Shown here in pieces: positions 1 to 9,285 of a stretch of DNA of 64,000 nucleotides (positions are counted from its first letter, which is position 1; each line of letters opens with the position of its first letter). The stretch is from 62-47 sp044463945 (GTDB lineage: Bacteria > Pseudomonadota > Alphaproteobacteria > Rhizobiales > Xanthobacteraceae), in contig JBIQLW010000017.1 in the NCBI GenBank assembly GCA_044463945.1, positions 1-64,000 on the forward strand, written 5' to 3'. The notes below the pieces were generated by a model. That model made no database searches. It saw only the letters and a program-made list of their open reading frames with translations, and was not told where the DNA came from. The position numbers were made by a program, and so were the translations under genes.

Positions 1-55
1 AGGACGCGGCCCTCTCAAGGCTGAAACAGGGGTTCGATTCCCCTAGGGAGCGCCA
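1..55 (+). tRNA. tRNA-Glu (CTC), 5' part outside the window
   Basis: The 3' portion of a tRNA is visible. The anticodon stem is CGGCC/GGCTG (7-11 with 19-23) around the loop CTCTCAA, giving anticodon CTC at 14-16. A 4-nt variable loop AAAC follows. The T-arm stem is AGGGG/CCCCT with loop TTCGATT (28-44). The acceptor strand AGGGAGC, discriminator G and encoded CCA end at 55. This layout matches bacterial tRNA-Glu, which also has the 4-nt variable loop. The 5' acceptor strand, the D arm and the first bases are cut off by the window edge. Confidence 0.93.
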
Positions 56-481
56 GTTGCTGCCATTCACTCTGAACAGCGCTGGAACGGGGCGGAATGC
101 CCTTATGCCATAAGTTGTGCAGGCATAGCAGGACCGGGCGGCAGGACCGCCACGAGGCTCGCGCAGTGACCGTCAGCCAAACCGGAATGCAGCAACGTAT
201 TCGCGGTGCCGCGCAACTTCTCCGGCGGAATTGACCCCGCCACTGCATCGGCACGGCCCGGAAGAAGTCCTCAACGCCGAGTTTGTCAGTCAATCGAATG
301 GTTCAATCGCGCAAACGACCTGTGAGGGCCGTTTGCGGATGCATGGTTCTTCTGCGATGCGGCAATAACAATTCGAGCGACGGTCATCGTGAGGGCAGTG
401 AGCGCACCGCTCGACGCGCAAGGATCGAATTCCGCCCCGCAAATATAGCTTGCCTTATAAATATTTGTCATACATATATAT
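56..481. other. intergenic region, no gene recognised
   Basis: About 430 bases separate the tRNA from the first coding region. No open frame here has a convincing start, ribosome site or family motif. The last 60 bases are AT-rich (ATATAGCTTGCCTTATAAAT, then CATACATATATATG), unlike the surrounding GC-rich DNA, and probably hold the promoter of the acyl-CoA ligase gene. No integrase lies next to the tRNA. Confidence 0.5.
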
Positions 482-499
482 GTTCAATCAATATTGAAC
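482..499 (+). promoter_or_regulatory. inverted repeat, likely operator of the acyl-CoA ligase gene
   Basis: The perfect inverted repeat GTTCAAT-CAAT-ATTGAAC has 7-bp arms (482-488 and 493-499). It lies directly upstream of the GGAGGAG ribosome site at 501-507 and just after the AT-rich stretch CATATATATG. Its position between promoter-like DNA and the start codon suggests a repressor site. The GntR/FadR regulator at 9286-10035 in the same cluster is the obvious candidate, but that link is inferred. Confidence 0.5.
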
Positions 500-512
500 G
501 GGAGGAGTTGTT

Positions 513-2114
513 GTGCTCGCAGCCACAACGATGGACTTTCAGCTCACGCTCATGCATTTCCTTGATCGCGCCGGGACCGTGAACGCGCGGTCTACGATCG
601 TGACGCGCAAGCCGGACGGAAGCCGCCATTCCTATCAGTATAAGGATTTTGCCGTTCGGGCTCGCAAGCTCGCGGACGGCCTGCGGCGCGCGGGTGTAAA
701 GCCGGGAGATCGCGTCGGCTCCTTGATGTGGAATCACTACGCGCACCTCGAAGCCTATTTCGGCGTTCCCGCTTCGGGCGGAGTCCTCCACACGGTCAAT
801 CTGCGCCTTGGCGATGACGATCTTGCGTTCATCATGACGCAGGCCGACGTCCGCATTCTTCTCGTGGACGATGCCTGTTTGCCCCTGTACGAAAAAATCA
901 AGGACCGCGTGCCCGTCGAGCGCGTGTTCGTCTTCTCGTTGGCTGGCAATGCCATCGATCAATACGAATCCTACGAAGATCTGATCGATTCAGGCGATGC
1001 GAACGCGCGCTTGCACGAGGCGGTCGAAACCGATCCCGCCACGTTATGCTTTACCGGCGGCACAACGGGGCGTCCGAAAGGTGTGGTCTATTCGCATCGC
1101 GCGCTGGTGTTGCATGCATTCGGCGAAGCGATGGTCGACGGCTTCGGCTATGGCCGTCGTGACGTTGTTATGCTTCTGGTGCCGATGTTTCATGTCAACG
1201 GCTGGGGTGTTCCTTATTCCGCCTCGATGGTGGGAGCGACGCTGGTTCTTCCGGGCATCCAGCCAACCCCCGCGAACATCCTTGATCTGTGCTGCGAAGA
1301 GAAGGTGTCCTGGACCGCGGGCGTCCCAACCGTTTGGGCGGACGCATTTCATGAAATCAAAATGAATCCCGGCCGCTGGAAGATTGATCATGATCTGACG
1401 ATTGTGGTGGGCGGAGCCGCTCCTCATCGAACGCTTTTCATCGCGGCGCGGGAATATGGCATCAATCTGGTTCAGGGGTGGGGGATGACGGAATCCTCCG
1501 GCGTAGTTGCCGCGTGCCGCCCCAACCGCCGCGTCGCCGCTCTATCACCCGACGATCAACTCGACACTTTGCTGAAGCAGGGCGTCCCCGTTCCGGTTGC
1601 GCAGTTGCGTATCGTGCGTGATGGCGTTCAGCAGCCGTGGGACGGAGTGTCCCAAGGCGAGATACAGATCCGCGGAACGAGCGTGACGGGGAGATATTTC
1701 GATCGCCCCGACGCGGACGACCGATGGACCGCGGATGGCTGGTTCCGGACCGGCGATATCGGCACGGTCGATGCGGAGGGATATGTCCACGCGCACGAGC
1801 GCAGTGAGGACCTCATCAAGTCGGGTGGAGAGTGGATCAGTCCGACGTCTCTGGAGAACGCGCTGCTCGCTCATCCGTCGGTGTTTCAATGTGCCGTCAT
1901 CGGCGTCCCGCATCAGCGTTGGGGCGAGCGGCCGCTGGCCGTCGTCGTCGCCCAGCCGGGAAGCGCGCCGTGCGAAAAGGATCTGCGCGATAGCCTGATG
2001 CCGCATTTCGCAAAATGGCAACTACCTGATCGCATCGAGTTCGTAACCGAACTTCCTTTGACTTCCATGGGCAAGGTTTCGCGAAGCGAACTCAAAAAGA
2101 TGTTCGCGGCCTGA
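513..2114 (+). CDS. AMP-forming acyl-CoA synthetase
   Basis: The 533-residue protein belongs to the acyl-adenylate (ANL) family, which activates a carboxylic acid with ATP and CoA. The AMP-binding P-loop FTGGTTGRPKG lies near residues 179-189, GWFRTGDIG near 409, and the catalytic lysine region GKVSRSELK is close to the C-terminus. Length and motifs fit the medium/long-chain (AlkK-like) branch. The GTG start at 513 sits 5 nt after GGAGGAG; an ATG at 531 is an alternative. It leads a cluster with an acyl-CoA dehydrogenase and a Liv-type importer, suggesting that the imported acid is activated here. The substrate is unknown. Confidence 0.88.
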   Translation: MLAATTMDFQLTLMHFLDRAGTVNARSTIVTRKPDGSRHSYQYKDFAVRARKLADGLRRAGVKPGDRVGSLMWNHYAHLEAYFGVPASGGVLHTVNLRLGDDDLAFIMTQADVRILLVDDACLPLYEKIKDRVPVERVFVFSLAGNAIDQYESYEDLIDSGDANARLHEAVETDPATLCFTGGTTGRPKGVVYSHRALVLHAFGEAMVDGFGYGRRDVVMLLVPMFHVNGWGVPYSASMVGATLVLPGIQPTPANILDLCCEEKVSWTAGVPTVWADAFHEIKMNPGRWKIDHDLTIVVGGAAPHRTLFIAAREYGINLVQGWGMTESSGVVAACRPNRRVAALSPDDQLDTLLKQGVPVPVAQLRIVRDGVQQPWDGVSQGEIQIRGTSVTGRYFDRPDADDRWTADGWFRTGDIGTVDAEGYVHAHERSEDLIKSGGEWISPTSLENALLAHPSVFQCAVIGVPHQRWGERPLAVVVAQPGSAPCEKDLRDSLMPHFAKWQLPDRIEFVTELPLTSMGKVSRSELKKMFAA

Positions 2115-2171
2115 TCGGGTAGCAGGCATCGCTGCGTCCTTTGAATGCAATCCATCAAACGGGGAATCGGA

Positions 2172-3296
2172 ATGACCAATCTTCTCGAACGCGCTCGCGA
2201 GTTGGCGGAGCGAATTGCTCCTCTCGCTGCGGGCTGGGAGGATGCGCGGGCAATGGCGGAAACGGAAATCCGCGCGGCGATCAAATCCGGCTTCGGATCG
2301 ATCCTCGTTCCCGTCGAGCATGGCGGGCATGGTGCCGGGCACATGATGATCACCGAAGTTCTGGAGACTGTTGCATCGGTTGACCTGGCATTTGCCTTCG
2401 GTCTGGTCGTCCACAACAACCTCGCGGCGAGTATCGCGAAGCGCGGCACGCCTGTGCAGGTCGAGCGATATCTCGCGGGGATGCGGGAAGGGACCATTCT
2501 CGGGGCGTTCTGCCTCACCGAGCCGGGAGCAGGCACCGACGTTGCCGGAATCCAGACGACCGCCAAGCGCCACGGCAATAGCTGGCGCCTGAACGGAGCG
2601 AAAGCCTGGATCACCAACGCTCATGCGGCGGACCTGCTGTGTGTCTACGCGCAGACAGATCCGTCGGCCGGCGGAAACGGCATCGCCGCGTTCCTGGTGG
2701 AGCGGACTCATCCGGGCATTACGGCGGAGCCGCAGTACAAGATGGTCGGCTGTCATTCGATGGGGACCGGCGGATTCAACATCGTTAATTGCGACGTGGA
2801 TGACAGCGCGCTCTTTCTGCCTCCGGGTGAAGGGTTCAAGGGCGCCATGGCGGGTATCGATGCCGCGCGCGTCCATGTTAGCGGCATGTGCTGCGGAATG
2901 CTCACCACGGGCCTGAACACGGCCTTGAAATACGCAAAGGAACGCCGCGCGTTCGGGCGCTCGACGCTGGATTTCCAGGGGCTTCAGTGGATGCTGGCCG
3001 ATGTTGCGACCGACCTTCATACGTCGCGATTGCTGACATACGACGCCGCAGCAAAACTCGAAGCCGGGCGCGCCACGTTGGCGGCCGCGCATACCAAGAA
3101 GTTTGTCACGCGCGTAACGTTGTCCGGCCTGTCTCAGTGCATGCAGGCGATGGGCGCGGCGGGCCTGTCAGCGGAAGGACCGCTCGCGCGTCATTTCGCG
3201 GCGGCCAAGGTTGCGCAGTATCTCGACGGCACAACCGAAGTCCAGAACATCGTGATTTCGCGGGTGTTGAGCGGCGGCCGCTACATTCCGGCCTGA
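2172..3296 (+). CDS. acyl-CoA dehydrogenase
   Basis: The 374-residue protein has the acyl-CoA dehydrogenase layout: a helical N-terminal domain, a middle beta domain containing GAFCLTEPGAGTD, and a C-terminal helical domain ending YLDGTTEVQNIVISRVL. It would oxidise an acyl-CoA to the enoyl-CoA with FAD, passing electrons to ETF. The ATG at 2172 is preceded by GGGGAATCGG; an upstream in-frame ATG at 2145 lacks a ribosome site. The gene lies 57 bases after the ligase and probably acts on its product. An AcuI-type reductase in the same cluster may act later on an unsaturated intermediate. Confidence 0.9.
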   Translation: MTNLLERARELAERIAPLAAGWEDARAMAETEIRAAIKSGFGSILVPVEHGGHGAGHMMITEVLETVASVDLAFAFGLVVHNNLAASIAKRGTPVQVERYLAGMREGTILGAFCLTEPGAGTDVAGIQTTAKRHGNSWRLNGAKAWITNAHAADLLCVYAQTDPSAGGNGIAAFLVERTHPGITAEPQYKMVGCHSMGTGGFNIVNCDVDDSALFLPPGEGFKGAMAGIDAARVHVSGMCCGMLTTGLNTALKYAKERRAFGRSTLDFQGLQWMLADVATDLHTSRLLTYDAAAKLEAGRATLAAAHTKKFVTRVTLSGLSQCMQAMGAAGLSAEGPLARHFAAAKVAQYLDGTTEVQNIVISRVLSGGRYIPA

Positions 3297-3393
3297 CGGA
3301 AGAACAACGAAGAGGCAGAGCGCGAACGCTTGGCGTGAGCCTGATCGCGCGGATCACCCGCGTCAAACATTCTACTGTGAAAGGGAGGGAAGC

Positions 3394-4701
3394 ATGAAAA
3401 ATAGTATCAGAACGATGATCTTGTCGGCCGCGACGATGGCTGCGGTTGGCGCGATGTCTTTGACCGCTGCGTATTCTCAAGAGAAGACCTTCAAGATCGG
3501 TCTTGCGTTGTTTCTTTCAGGGCCGGGCGCGGAGGCATTTGGCGTGCCGTCGCTCAACGGCGCCAAGCTGATCGTTGACGCGCTCAACGCCGGTGAGGTG
3601 CCTGCGCCATACGACAAGAAAGGCATTGGCGGATTGCCGATCGAGCTTGTCCCCGTCGACGAGGCCGGCAGCGCGCAGGTGCAGATTCAGCGCTTTCGCG
3701 ACCTTGTGCAGCGTGAAAAGGTCGATGCGGTCATAGGCTACGATGGATCGGGCGGTTGCCTGGCCGTCGCGTCGGTCGCCGAAGAACTGAAGGCGCTCAC
3801 GCTGTTCTCGGGATGTGGCACGCCGCGCATCTTCGAGGACGGAAGCTACAAATACGTTTTCCGCGCCGGCGCTCACAGCACGATGGATAACGTCGCCCTG
3901 GCGCGCTATGCGGCATCGACCATGCCGGACCTGAAGACCTTCGCGGGCTTCAACCAGAATTATTCCTGGGGGCAGGATTCTTGGACGGATTTCAAGCTCT
4001 CCATGAAACAATTGATGCCGAAGGCAGAGTCTGTTGAGGAACTGTTTCCGGAGTTCGGCTCCGGGCAGTACGGCGCGCAGATATCGACGCTTCTGCGCCG
4101 CAAGCCTGAGTTGATTCACTCCAGCTTCTGGGGTGGCGACCTCGAAGCCTTCCTGATGCAGGCGACGCCGCGTAATGTGTTCGCGTCATCCAGGATCATG
4201 TTCGCCAATGCCGAGCACGTTCTGCCGCGTCTTGGGAAAAAGATTCCGAACGGCTTGATCACTGGTGGGCGTGGCGCGGTGGGCCTGATTGCGCCGAAGA
4301 ATGCACTCAGTGACTGGCTGAAGGATGCGCATCTCAAGAAGCTTCATCAGCCCGCCCTTCAAGGTCCGTTCCGGATCTCTCAACCCATCCTCGCGCTGAA
4401 GACAGCCGCTGAAAAAGCGATGGCGCAGAATCAGGGAGTTAAGCCGACAACCGATCAAATCGTCGCCGCGCTTGAGAACCTGTCTTTTGAAGCGCCGACC
4501 GGCACCATTCGTATGGCGTTGGGCAATGGCCATCAGGCCATTCAGGACGCCGCTGTCGGCGTTGCCTCGTGGGATGATGCCGCAGGCGCGATCAAGATTA
4601 CCGATCTGCGCATCTTCAAGGCCGAGTGCGTGAATCCTCCGCCGGGAGTCAAAAGCTCCGAATGGATCAAGGCTGGATTCCCCGGGGCGAAGTGCGATTG
4701 A
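3394..4701 (+). CDS. periplasmic substrate-binding protein of a Liv-type ABC importer
   Basis: The 435-residue protein starts with a signal peptide (MKNSIRTMILSAATMAAVG... ending near AYSQ, about residue 29). The rest has the type I periplasmic binding fold of the LivJ/amide family (KIGLALFLSGPGAEAFGVPSLNGA). A strong site AAAGGGAGGGA precedes the ATG. It is the first gene of a complete importer, followed by two permeases and two ATPases. Liv-type binding proteins take amino acids, aromatic acids or short acids; the neighbouring acyl-CoA ligase points to an organic acid, but this is inference. Confidence 0.9.
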   Translation: MKNSIRTMILSAATMAAVGAMSLTAAYSQEKTFKIGLALFLSGPGAEAFGVPSLNGAKLIVDALNAGEVPAPYDKKGIGGLPIELVPVDEAGSAQVQIQRFRDLVQREKVDAVIGYDGSGGCLAVASVAEELKALTLFSGCGTPRIFEDGSYKYVFRAGAHSTMDNVALARYAASTMPDLKTFAGFNQNYSWGQDSWTDFKLSMKQLMPKAESVEELFPEFGSGQYGAQISTLLRRKPELIHSSFWGGDLEAFLMQATPRNVFASSRIMFANAEHVLPRLGKKIPNGLITGGRGAVGLIAPKNALSDWLKDAHLKKLHQPALQGPFRISQPILALKTAAEKAMAQNQGVKPTTDQIVAALENLSFEAPTGTIRMALGNGHQAIQDAAVGVASWDDAAGAIKITDLRIFKAECVNPPPGVKSSEWIKAGFPGAKCD

Positions 4702-4721
4702 TCGCAAGCGAGGCGATGATG

Positions 4722-4740
4722 GCCCGGTTTGACGCCGGGC
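4722..4740 (+). other. intercistronic hairpin after the binding-protein gene
   Basis: The arms GCCCGG and CCGGGC (4722-4727, 4735-4740) form a 6-bp stem just after the binding-protein stop codon. No T-run follows, so it is more likely an mRNA-stabilising or attenuating hairpin than a full terminator. Such elements often let the binding protein be made in excess over the permeases. Confidence 0.35.
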
Positions 4741-4827
4741 TGTCAACCTCTGCTCTCGAACCCTGCTCCCGGCGTCACCGGTAGCCGCTGAATATCTCGA
4801 CAGGCCGCGCGTCCGCAGCAAGAGCGA

Positions 4828-5730
4828 ATGAATATGGACATTTTTGCATCGATCCTGGTGGATGGAATACTGTTTGGGGCCTGGCTGTTTCTTGTTGCGG
4901 TTGGTCTGACGCTGGTGTTCGGCGTCATGGGGATCCTCAACGTGGCCCACGGCGCGCTGTTCGCGATCGGCGCCTATGTCTCGGCAACGGTCGTCTCCGC
5001 CTATTTCAGCACCAATCTGCCGCCGATGCTGAGCCTGGTCGCGATGCTGCTGGGTGCCGTCGCCGTCGCGATCGTGGTTGGCCCGGTCATCGAGCGCGGC
5101 CTGTTGCGGTTCTTTTACGGACGCGATGAAATTGTCCTGCTTCTCGTAACCTACGCCCTGTTCCTTATTCTCGAAGATCTCATCCGCGTGATTTGGGGCG
5201 TGTTCTCCTACTACGCCGCGGAGCCATACAGCTTGTTCGGAAATCTCGATGTGGGTCCGCTTCACTATGTCGGCTATGACTTTCTGATCGTCGGCCTGGC
5301 GGTGCTCACCGGAAGTCTGTTGTGGCTTGGGCTCAATCGGACCAACATCGGAAAGATCGTGCTGGCGGTCATCCAGGACCGGGATGTCAGCCGTGCGATG
5401 GGAGTTAATGTCGCGCTGGTCTACACTGCGACCTTCACGGTTGGCGTGTTTCTCGCCGCGCTCGCCGGAGCATTCTCGGCCCCGACCACGGCCATTACGC
5501 CTCACATGGGGGTAAATACCATCATTCTCAGCTTTGCCGTCGTTGTCATCGGCGGACTTGGCAGCATTGAGGGGGCGGCCATTGGAGCCTTGATCATCGG
5601 GCTGGCTCGGGCGGTAACCATATCCTTTTGGCCCGAACTCGAACTGTTCATCATCTACGGCGTGATGGTTCTGGTTCTTCTGGTGCGCCCCGAAGGACTC
5701 GTGAATCAAACGAAACTAAGAAGGATCTAG
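4828..5730 (+). CDS. livH: Liv-type ABC permease, LivH family
   Basis: The 300-residue, very hydrophobic protein has the LivH signature NVAHGALFAIGAYVSATV (about residues 36-53) and the C-terminal block FAVVVIGGLGSIEGAAIGALIIGLA, which includes the EAA-like loop contacting the ATPases. It forms half of the inner-membrane channel with the LivM-type gene that starts 5 bases after its stop. Confidence 0.92.
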   Translation: MNMDIFASILVDGILFGAWLFLVAVGLTLVFGVMGILNVAHGALFAIGAYVSATVVSAYFSTNLPPMLSLVAMLLGAVAVAIVVGPVIERGLLRFFYGRDEIVLLLVTYALFLILEDLIRVIWGVFSYYAAEPYSLFGNLDVGPLHYVGYDFLIVGLAVLTGSLLWLGLNRTNIGKIVLAVIQDRDVSRAMGVNVALVYTATFTVGVFLAALAGAFSAPTTAITPHMGVNTIILSFAVVVIGGLGSIEGAAIGALIIGLARAVTISFWPELELFIIYGVMVLVLLVRPEGLVNQTKLRRI

Positions 5731-5734
5731 GCAG

Positions 5735-6694
5735 ATGCACGCCCGCCGTCTTCCGTTGATCGCTATTGGCGCGTGTCTTCTCGCTGCGGGGGCTTTCGTC
5801 CCGCCGTGGGTAATTTTCATCATCACGGCCGCGTTTGCGAAAAGTTTGGCCGCTATCGGACTTGTTGTGCTGTTTCGCTGCGGCCTCGTCTCGTTCGGAC
5901 ATGGGCTGTTTTATTGCCTTGGCGCCTACGTCCCCGCGGTGATCGGACAGACCTATGGAGTGACCGACGCCGGCCTGATGGTGCTGGGTGCCGTGTTGCT
6001 GTCGGTCGTGGCGGGTGCGGTCATCGGATTGTTCTTGTCGGGATATCGCGGCGTTTTCTTCGCCATGTTCAATCTGGCGCTGTCGATGGTGCTTTATGGT
6101 CTGATTGTCAAAAGCCATTGGCTACGCGGCTCAGATGGCATCGGTTTGCCGCCACCCACCTTCCTCGGCGCCCATGCAAGCAATAACTCTATCGCGATCT
6201 ATGCGTTGACTGCGTTCTGCGTGTTCGCGACGGTCCTGCTGGTTGACCGATATTTCCGATCGTCGATCGGGTTACGATCCCTCGGCGTGCGCGACAATGA
6301 GATTCGTGTTGAGTATCTGGGGTCGTCCGCCCGGCAGGTCGTCTTTATAAACTATACGATCTCGGCAGCGCTTGCCGGCATGGGCGGCGCGCTCAGTGCG
6401 ATTGCGACCGGACATGTGGCGCCGGAGCTGGCTTACTGGACCACGTCCGGCGAGTTCGTTTTCATCATGGTCCTCAGCGGCTATGTGAGCATCGCGGCAA
6501 CGGTCGTTGCGAGCCTGCTGTTCGAATTCATTCGTCTCGTCGCAGGCCAGTACGCTCCGCATTCGTGGCAGATCATTCTCGGCGGATTCCTGCTCGCCAC
6601 GATCCTGTTCGTTCCGCAGGGACTTGGCAGCCTCACCCAGATGTTCCGCAGGCCCGTGAGCAGCCGACACGCTGGGGAGGCGCCAAATGTCTGA
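5735..6694 (+). CDS. livM: Liv-type ABC permease, LivM family
   Basis: The 319-residue membrane protein carries the LivM pattern VSFGHGLFYCLGAYVPAV near residues 49-66 and a C-terminal segment of hydrophobic helices. Its C-terminal tail is rather short for LivM. The reading frame overlaps the following ATPase gene by 8 bases, showing translational coupling within the importer operon. Confidence 0.9.
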   Translation: MHARRLPLIAIGACLLAAGAFVPPWVIFIITAAFAKSLAAIGLVVLFRCGLVSFGHGLFYCLGAYVPAVIGQTYGVTDAGLMVLGAVLLSVVAGAVIGLFLSGYRGVFFAMFNLALSMVLYGLIVKSHWLRGSDGIGLPPPTFLGAHASNNSIAIYALTAFCVFATVLLVDRYFRSSIGLRSLGVRDNEIRVEYLGSSARQVVFINYTISAALAGMGGALSAIATGHVAPELAYWTTSGEFVFIMVLSGYVSIAATVVASLLFEFIRLVAGQYAPHSWQIILGGFLLATILFVPQGLGSLTQMFRRPVSSRHAGEAPNV

Positions 6695-7451
6695 TATTCT
6701 CGTCGCGCGTGGTTTGAACAAGCGATTTGGCGGGGTCGTGGCGGCGAATGACGTCAATGTCCGCATCGCCAGGAATGATGTCGTGAGCCTGCTCGGCACC
6801 AATGGCGCGGGCAAGACCACCTTCGTCAATATGGTGACCGGCTACATTCGGGCGGATTCCGGGGATATCACCTTCAACGGCAACTCGATCGTCGGGTTGC
6901 CGCCGCGGCAGATCGCCCGGCTGGGGCTCTGCCGCTCATTTCAGATTCCGCAGATATTTCCAGAATTGACGGTGCTAGAGAACGTCGTTATCGCGCTCGA
7001 TACGTCGCGTGCGGGGTTATCCGTGCTGCGCAACGCCACGACAAAGCGCAGGGACGAAGAAGTCCGGCAATTGCTGACCGACTACAAACTCGAGAAGTTT
7101 ATCGATCGACGCGGCGCTGAAATTCCAGGTGGCGCCCGCAAACTGCTGGACGTTGCGCTCGCGGTCGCCTCCAAGCCTACGGTGCTTCTACTCGACGAGC
7201 CGACCAGCGGAGTATCAGCCAGCGAGAAATTTGCCATCATGGATTTGGTGATGGAGGCATTGAAGCGAACCGATGCCTCGATCCTGTTTATCGAGCACGA
7301 TATGGATATCGTGCGCCGCTACGCGCGCAAGGCAATTGCTTTCCACGAGGGAAGGGTGCTCGCCGACGGTCCCGTCGATGACGTCCTGAACGATCAGGCG
7401 GTGCTGAGCCACGTGGTCGGGAAGGTCAAGACGGAGCCAAGGTCATGCTGA
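6687..7451 (+). CDS. livG: Liv-type ABC ATPase, LivG family
   Basis: The 254-residue ATPase has Walker A GTNGAGKTTF (about residues 36-45), Q-loop region SFQIPQIFPELTVLENV, and Walker B VLLLDEPTSG. The ABC signature reads IPGGARKLLDVALAVA instead of LSGGQ or LSYG, a mild deviation. It energises import together with the next gene, which it overlaps by 7 bases. Confidence 0.92.
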   Translation: MSDILVARGLNKRFGGVVAANDVNVRIARNDVVSLLGTNGAGKTTFVNMVTGYIRADSGDITFNGNSIVGLPPRQIARLGLCRSFQIPQIFPELTVLENVVIALDTSRAGLSVLRNATTKRRDEEVRQLLTDYKLEKFIDRRGAEIPGGARKLLDVALAVASKPTVLLLDEPTSGVSASEKFAIMDLVMEALKRTDASILFIEHDMDIVRRYARKAIAFHEGRVLADGPVDDVLNDQAVLSHVVGKVKTEPRSC

Positions 7452-8089
7452 GGCTACAGGATATCGATGTCGATATTGCCGGCGTGCAGGTGCTGCGCGG
7501 TCTTAATCTCACGCTGTCGTCGAATCGACTGCTGGGATTGATAGGGCAGAACGGAGCCGGCAAGACCACGACGATGCGCTCCATCATGGGCCTCATCGAC
7601 ACCCGGAAAGGGCAGATCCATTTCGATGGCGAGGACCTGTGTCGTCTGCCGGCGCATCGTCGCGCGCGCCTCGGGATCGGGTATTTGCCTGAAGACCGTC
7701 GGTTGATTCATCGACTGACGGTCGAGGAAAACATCCTGCTGCCTTCCTGGGCCATCAACATGGCGGACGCGGCAGCACGGCTTTCCCGAATCTACGAGAT
7801 GATGCCCGAGGTTGGAAATTTCAGGGATCGGCGGGCGCTTCAACTCAGCGGTGGGCAACAAAAGCTGGTCGCGCTGGCGCGGGCAATGCTCGTCGGGCAG
7901 AAGTTGCTGGTTCTCGACGAGCCGTTCGAAGGCGTGGCGCCTGCGCTTGTCATGCGGCTGACCGCAGTTCTCTCCGAACTGAAGCGCGACGGCGACCGGA
8001 CCATACTTGTGACGGATTCGTCGCTTGGACACGCCGAGTCGCTTTACGACAGTATTGCGGTGATCGAGCGGGGACAGATTTCCGAGTAG
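7445..8089 (+). CDS. livF: Liv-type ABC ATPase, LivF family
   Basis: The 214-residue protein has Walker A GQNGAGKTTT, signature LSGGQQKLVALARAM and Walker B LLVLDEPFEG followed by VAPALV, typical of LivF. It is somewhat shorter than usual LivF proteins (about 235 residues), with a short C-terminus. It is the last gene of the importer; a 138-base gap follows before the reductase gene. Confidence 0.9.
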   Translation: MLRLQDIDVDIAGVQVLRGLNLTLSSNRLLGLIGQNGAGKTTTMRSIMGLIDTRKGQIHFDGEDLCRLPAHRRARLGIGYLPEDRRLIHRLTVEENILLPSWAINMADAAARLSRIYEMMPEVGNFRDRRALQLSGGQQKLVALARAMLVGQKLLVLDEPFEGVAPALVMRLTAVLSELKRDGDRTILVTDSSLGHAESLYDSIAVIERGQISE

Positions 8090-8227
8090 TCAAGCAGCCC
8101 GCCTGATAGCGGGTGCGGTCGCAGGCGACGCGGAGTGCGTTCACGCCCACGGCGCCTTTCATCACCATGGCTGTGCATTCAAGCCAGGTTCAATCAGTGA
8201 CGGCTTAATCGTAAGGAGACGGAGTTA

Positions 8228-9232
8228 ATGCCAGATCGTGAGAAGTTTCGCGCTATAGTGGCTCGCCGCGATGAGGCCGGTCAGGTTGAGGTTCGGCTTG
8301 AGATGGTCGACGAATCCTTGCTGCCGCAAGCCGACGTGACGGTGGATGTCGAATATTCGTCACTGAACTACAAGGATGGATTGGCGCTGCTCAATCGAAA
8401 TAAGATTCTGCGGTCGTTTCCGATCGTTCCCGGCATCGACTTTGCCGGAACTGTTCGGGAGTCGGGCTCTCCGGAGTTCAGGAAGGGAGATCGTGTCATC
8501 CTGACCGGATGGGGAGTCGGTGAGAGCTGGTCGGGCGGCTTTGCCGAACGTGCGCGGGTGAAATCGGAATGGCTGCTGAAGACGCCCCACAACATGACAA
8601 ATCGCGCTGCGATGGCTCTGGGGACCGCTGGATTGACGGCGATGCTCTCCGTGATCGCTCTGGAGCGCGCCGGTGTTCCGAAGGGCGGCCGCGTTCTCGT
8701 AACGGGTGCCGCAGGCGGTGTCGGCAGCGTGTCCGTGAAACTCCTCGCGCAACTTGGCTACCGTGTTATAGCATTGACTGGCCGGCCGGAGCAGCACGAC
8801 TTTCTCAGGTCGTTGGGAGCCAGCGAGTTCGTCGACAGGGCTGAGTTGCAGGTGCTCGGCAAGCCGCTGCAAAAAGAGCGCTGGGACGGCGCCGTCGATA
8901 CTGTCGGATCCGCGATTCTAGCCAATGTCCTGGCTTCGACCGCCTATGGGGGGTGCGTTGCAGCGTGTGGGCTTGCTGGCGGCATGGACTTACCGACGAC
9001 CGTTGCACCGTTCATCCTGCGTGGTGTGTCTCTGCTGGGCGTGGATTCGGTGAACTGCAGCAAGGCGCTTCGCACGGCGGCATGGACCCGGCTGGCCAAC
9101 GAAATGCGGGTCGAGGATCTGGCTGCGGTTTCGACCGAAGTTGACCTTGAAAAAGTGCTCCAGTTCGGAAACGATATCCTGGCTGGTCAGATCCGCGGTC
9201 GAACGCTCGTTGTCGTATCTGAAAAGGTATGA
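8228..9232 (+). CDS. acuI: AcuI/YhdH-family quinone oxidoreductase (acryloyl-CoA reductase type)
   Basis: The 334-residue protein is a zinc-free medium-chain dehydrogenase. The N-terminal block VEYSSLNYKDGLALLNRNKI and PIVPGIDFAGTV is typical of the YhdH/AcuI family, and VTGAAGGVGSVSVKLLAQLGY (about residues 158-178) is the NADPH-binding loop. AcuI reduces acryloyl-CoA to propionyl-CoA. A clear AAGGAGACGG site precedes the ATG. Its place behind the ligase, dehydrogenase and importer suggests reduction of an unsaturated CoA intermediate, but the exact substrate is unknown. Confidence 0.8.
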   Translation: MPDREKFRAIVARRDEAGQVEVRLEMVDESLLPQADVTVDVEYSSLNYKDGLALLNRNKILRSFPIVPGIDFAGTVRESGSPEFRKGDRVILTGWGVGESWSGGFAERARVKSEWLLKTPHNMTNRAAMALGTAGLTAMLSVIALERAGVPKGGRVLVTGAAGGVGSVSVKLLAQLGYRVIALTGRPEQHDFLRSLGASEFVDRAELQVLGKPLQKERWDGAVDTVGSAILANVLASTAYGGCVAACGLAGGMDLPTTVAPFILRGVSLLGVDSVNCSKALRTAAWTRLANEMRVEDLAAVSTEVDLEKVLQFGNDILAGQIRGRTLVVVSEKV

Positions 9233-9285
9233 TGTCGCTTTTGGTAAGCCGATTGAGAATCCTATAAAAGCGAAAGATCACCGAG

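Noticed and set aside
1..512. Genomic island inserted at the tRNA gene
   Set aside because: No integrase, no repeat of the tRNA 3' end and no shift to mobile-element genes was found in the window.
4186..5709. A 507-codon open frame on the minus strand
   Set aside because: It is antisense to the binding-protein and livH genes; composition is typical of high-GC shadow frames.
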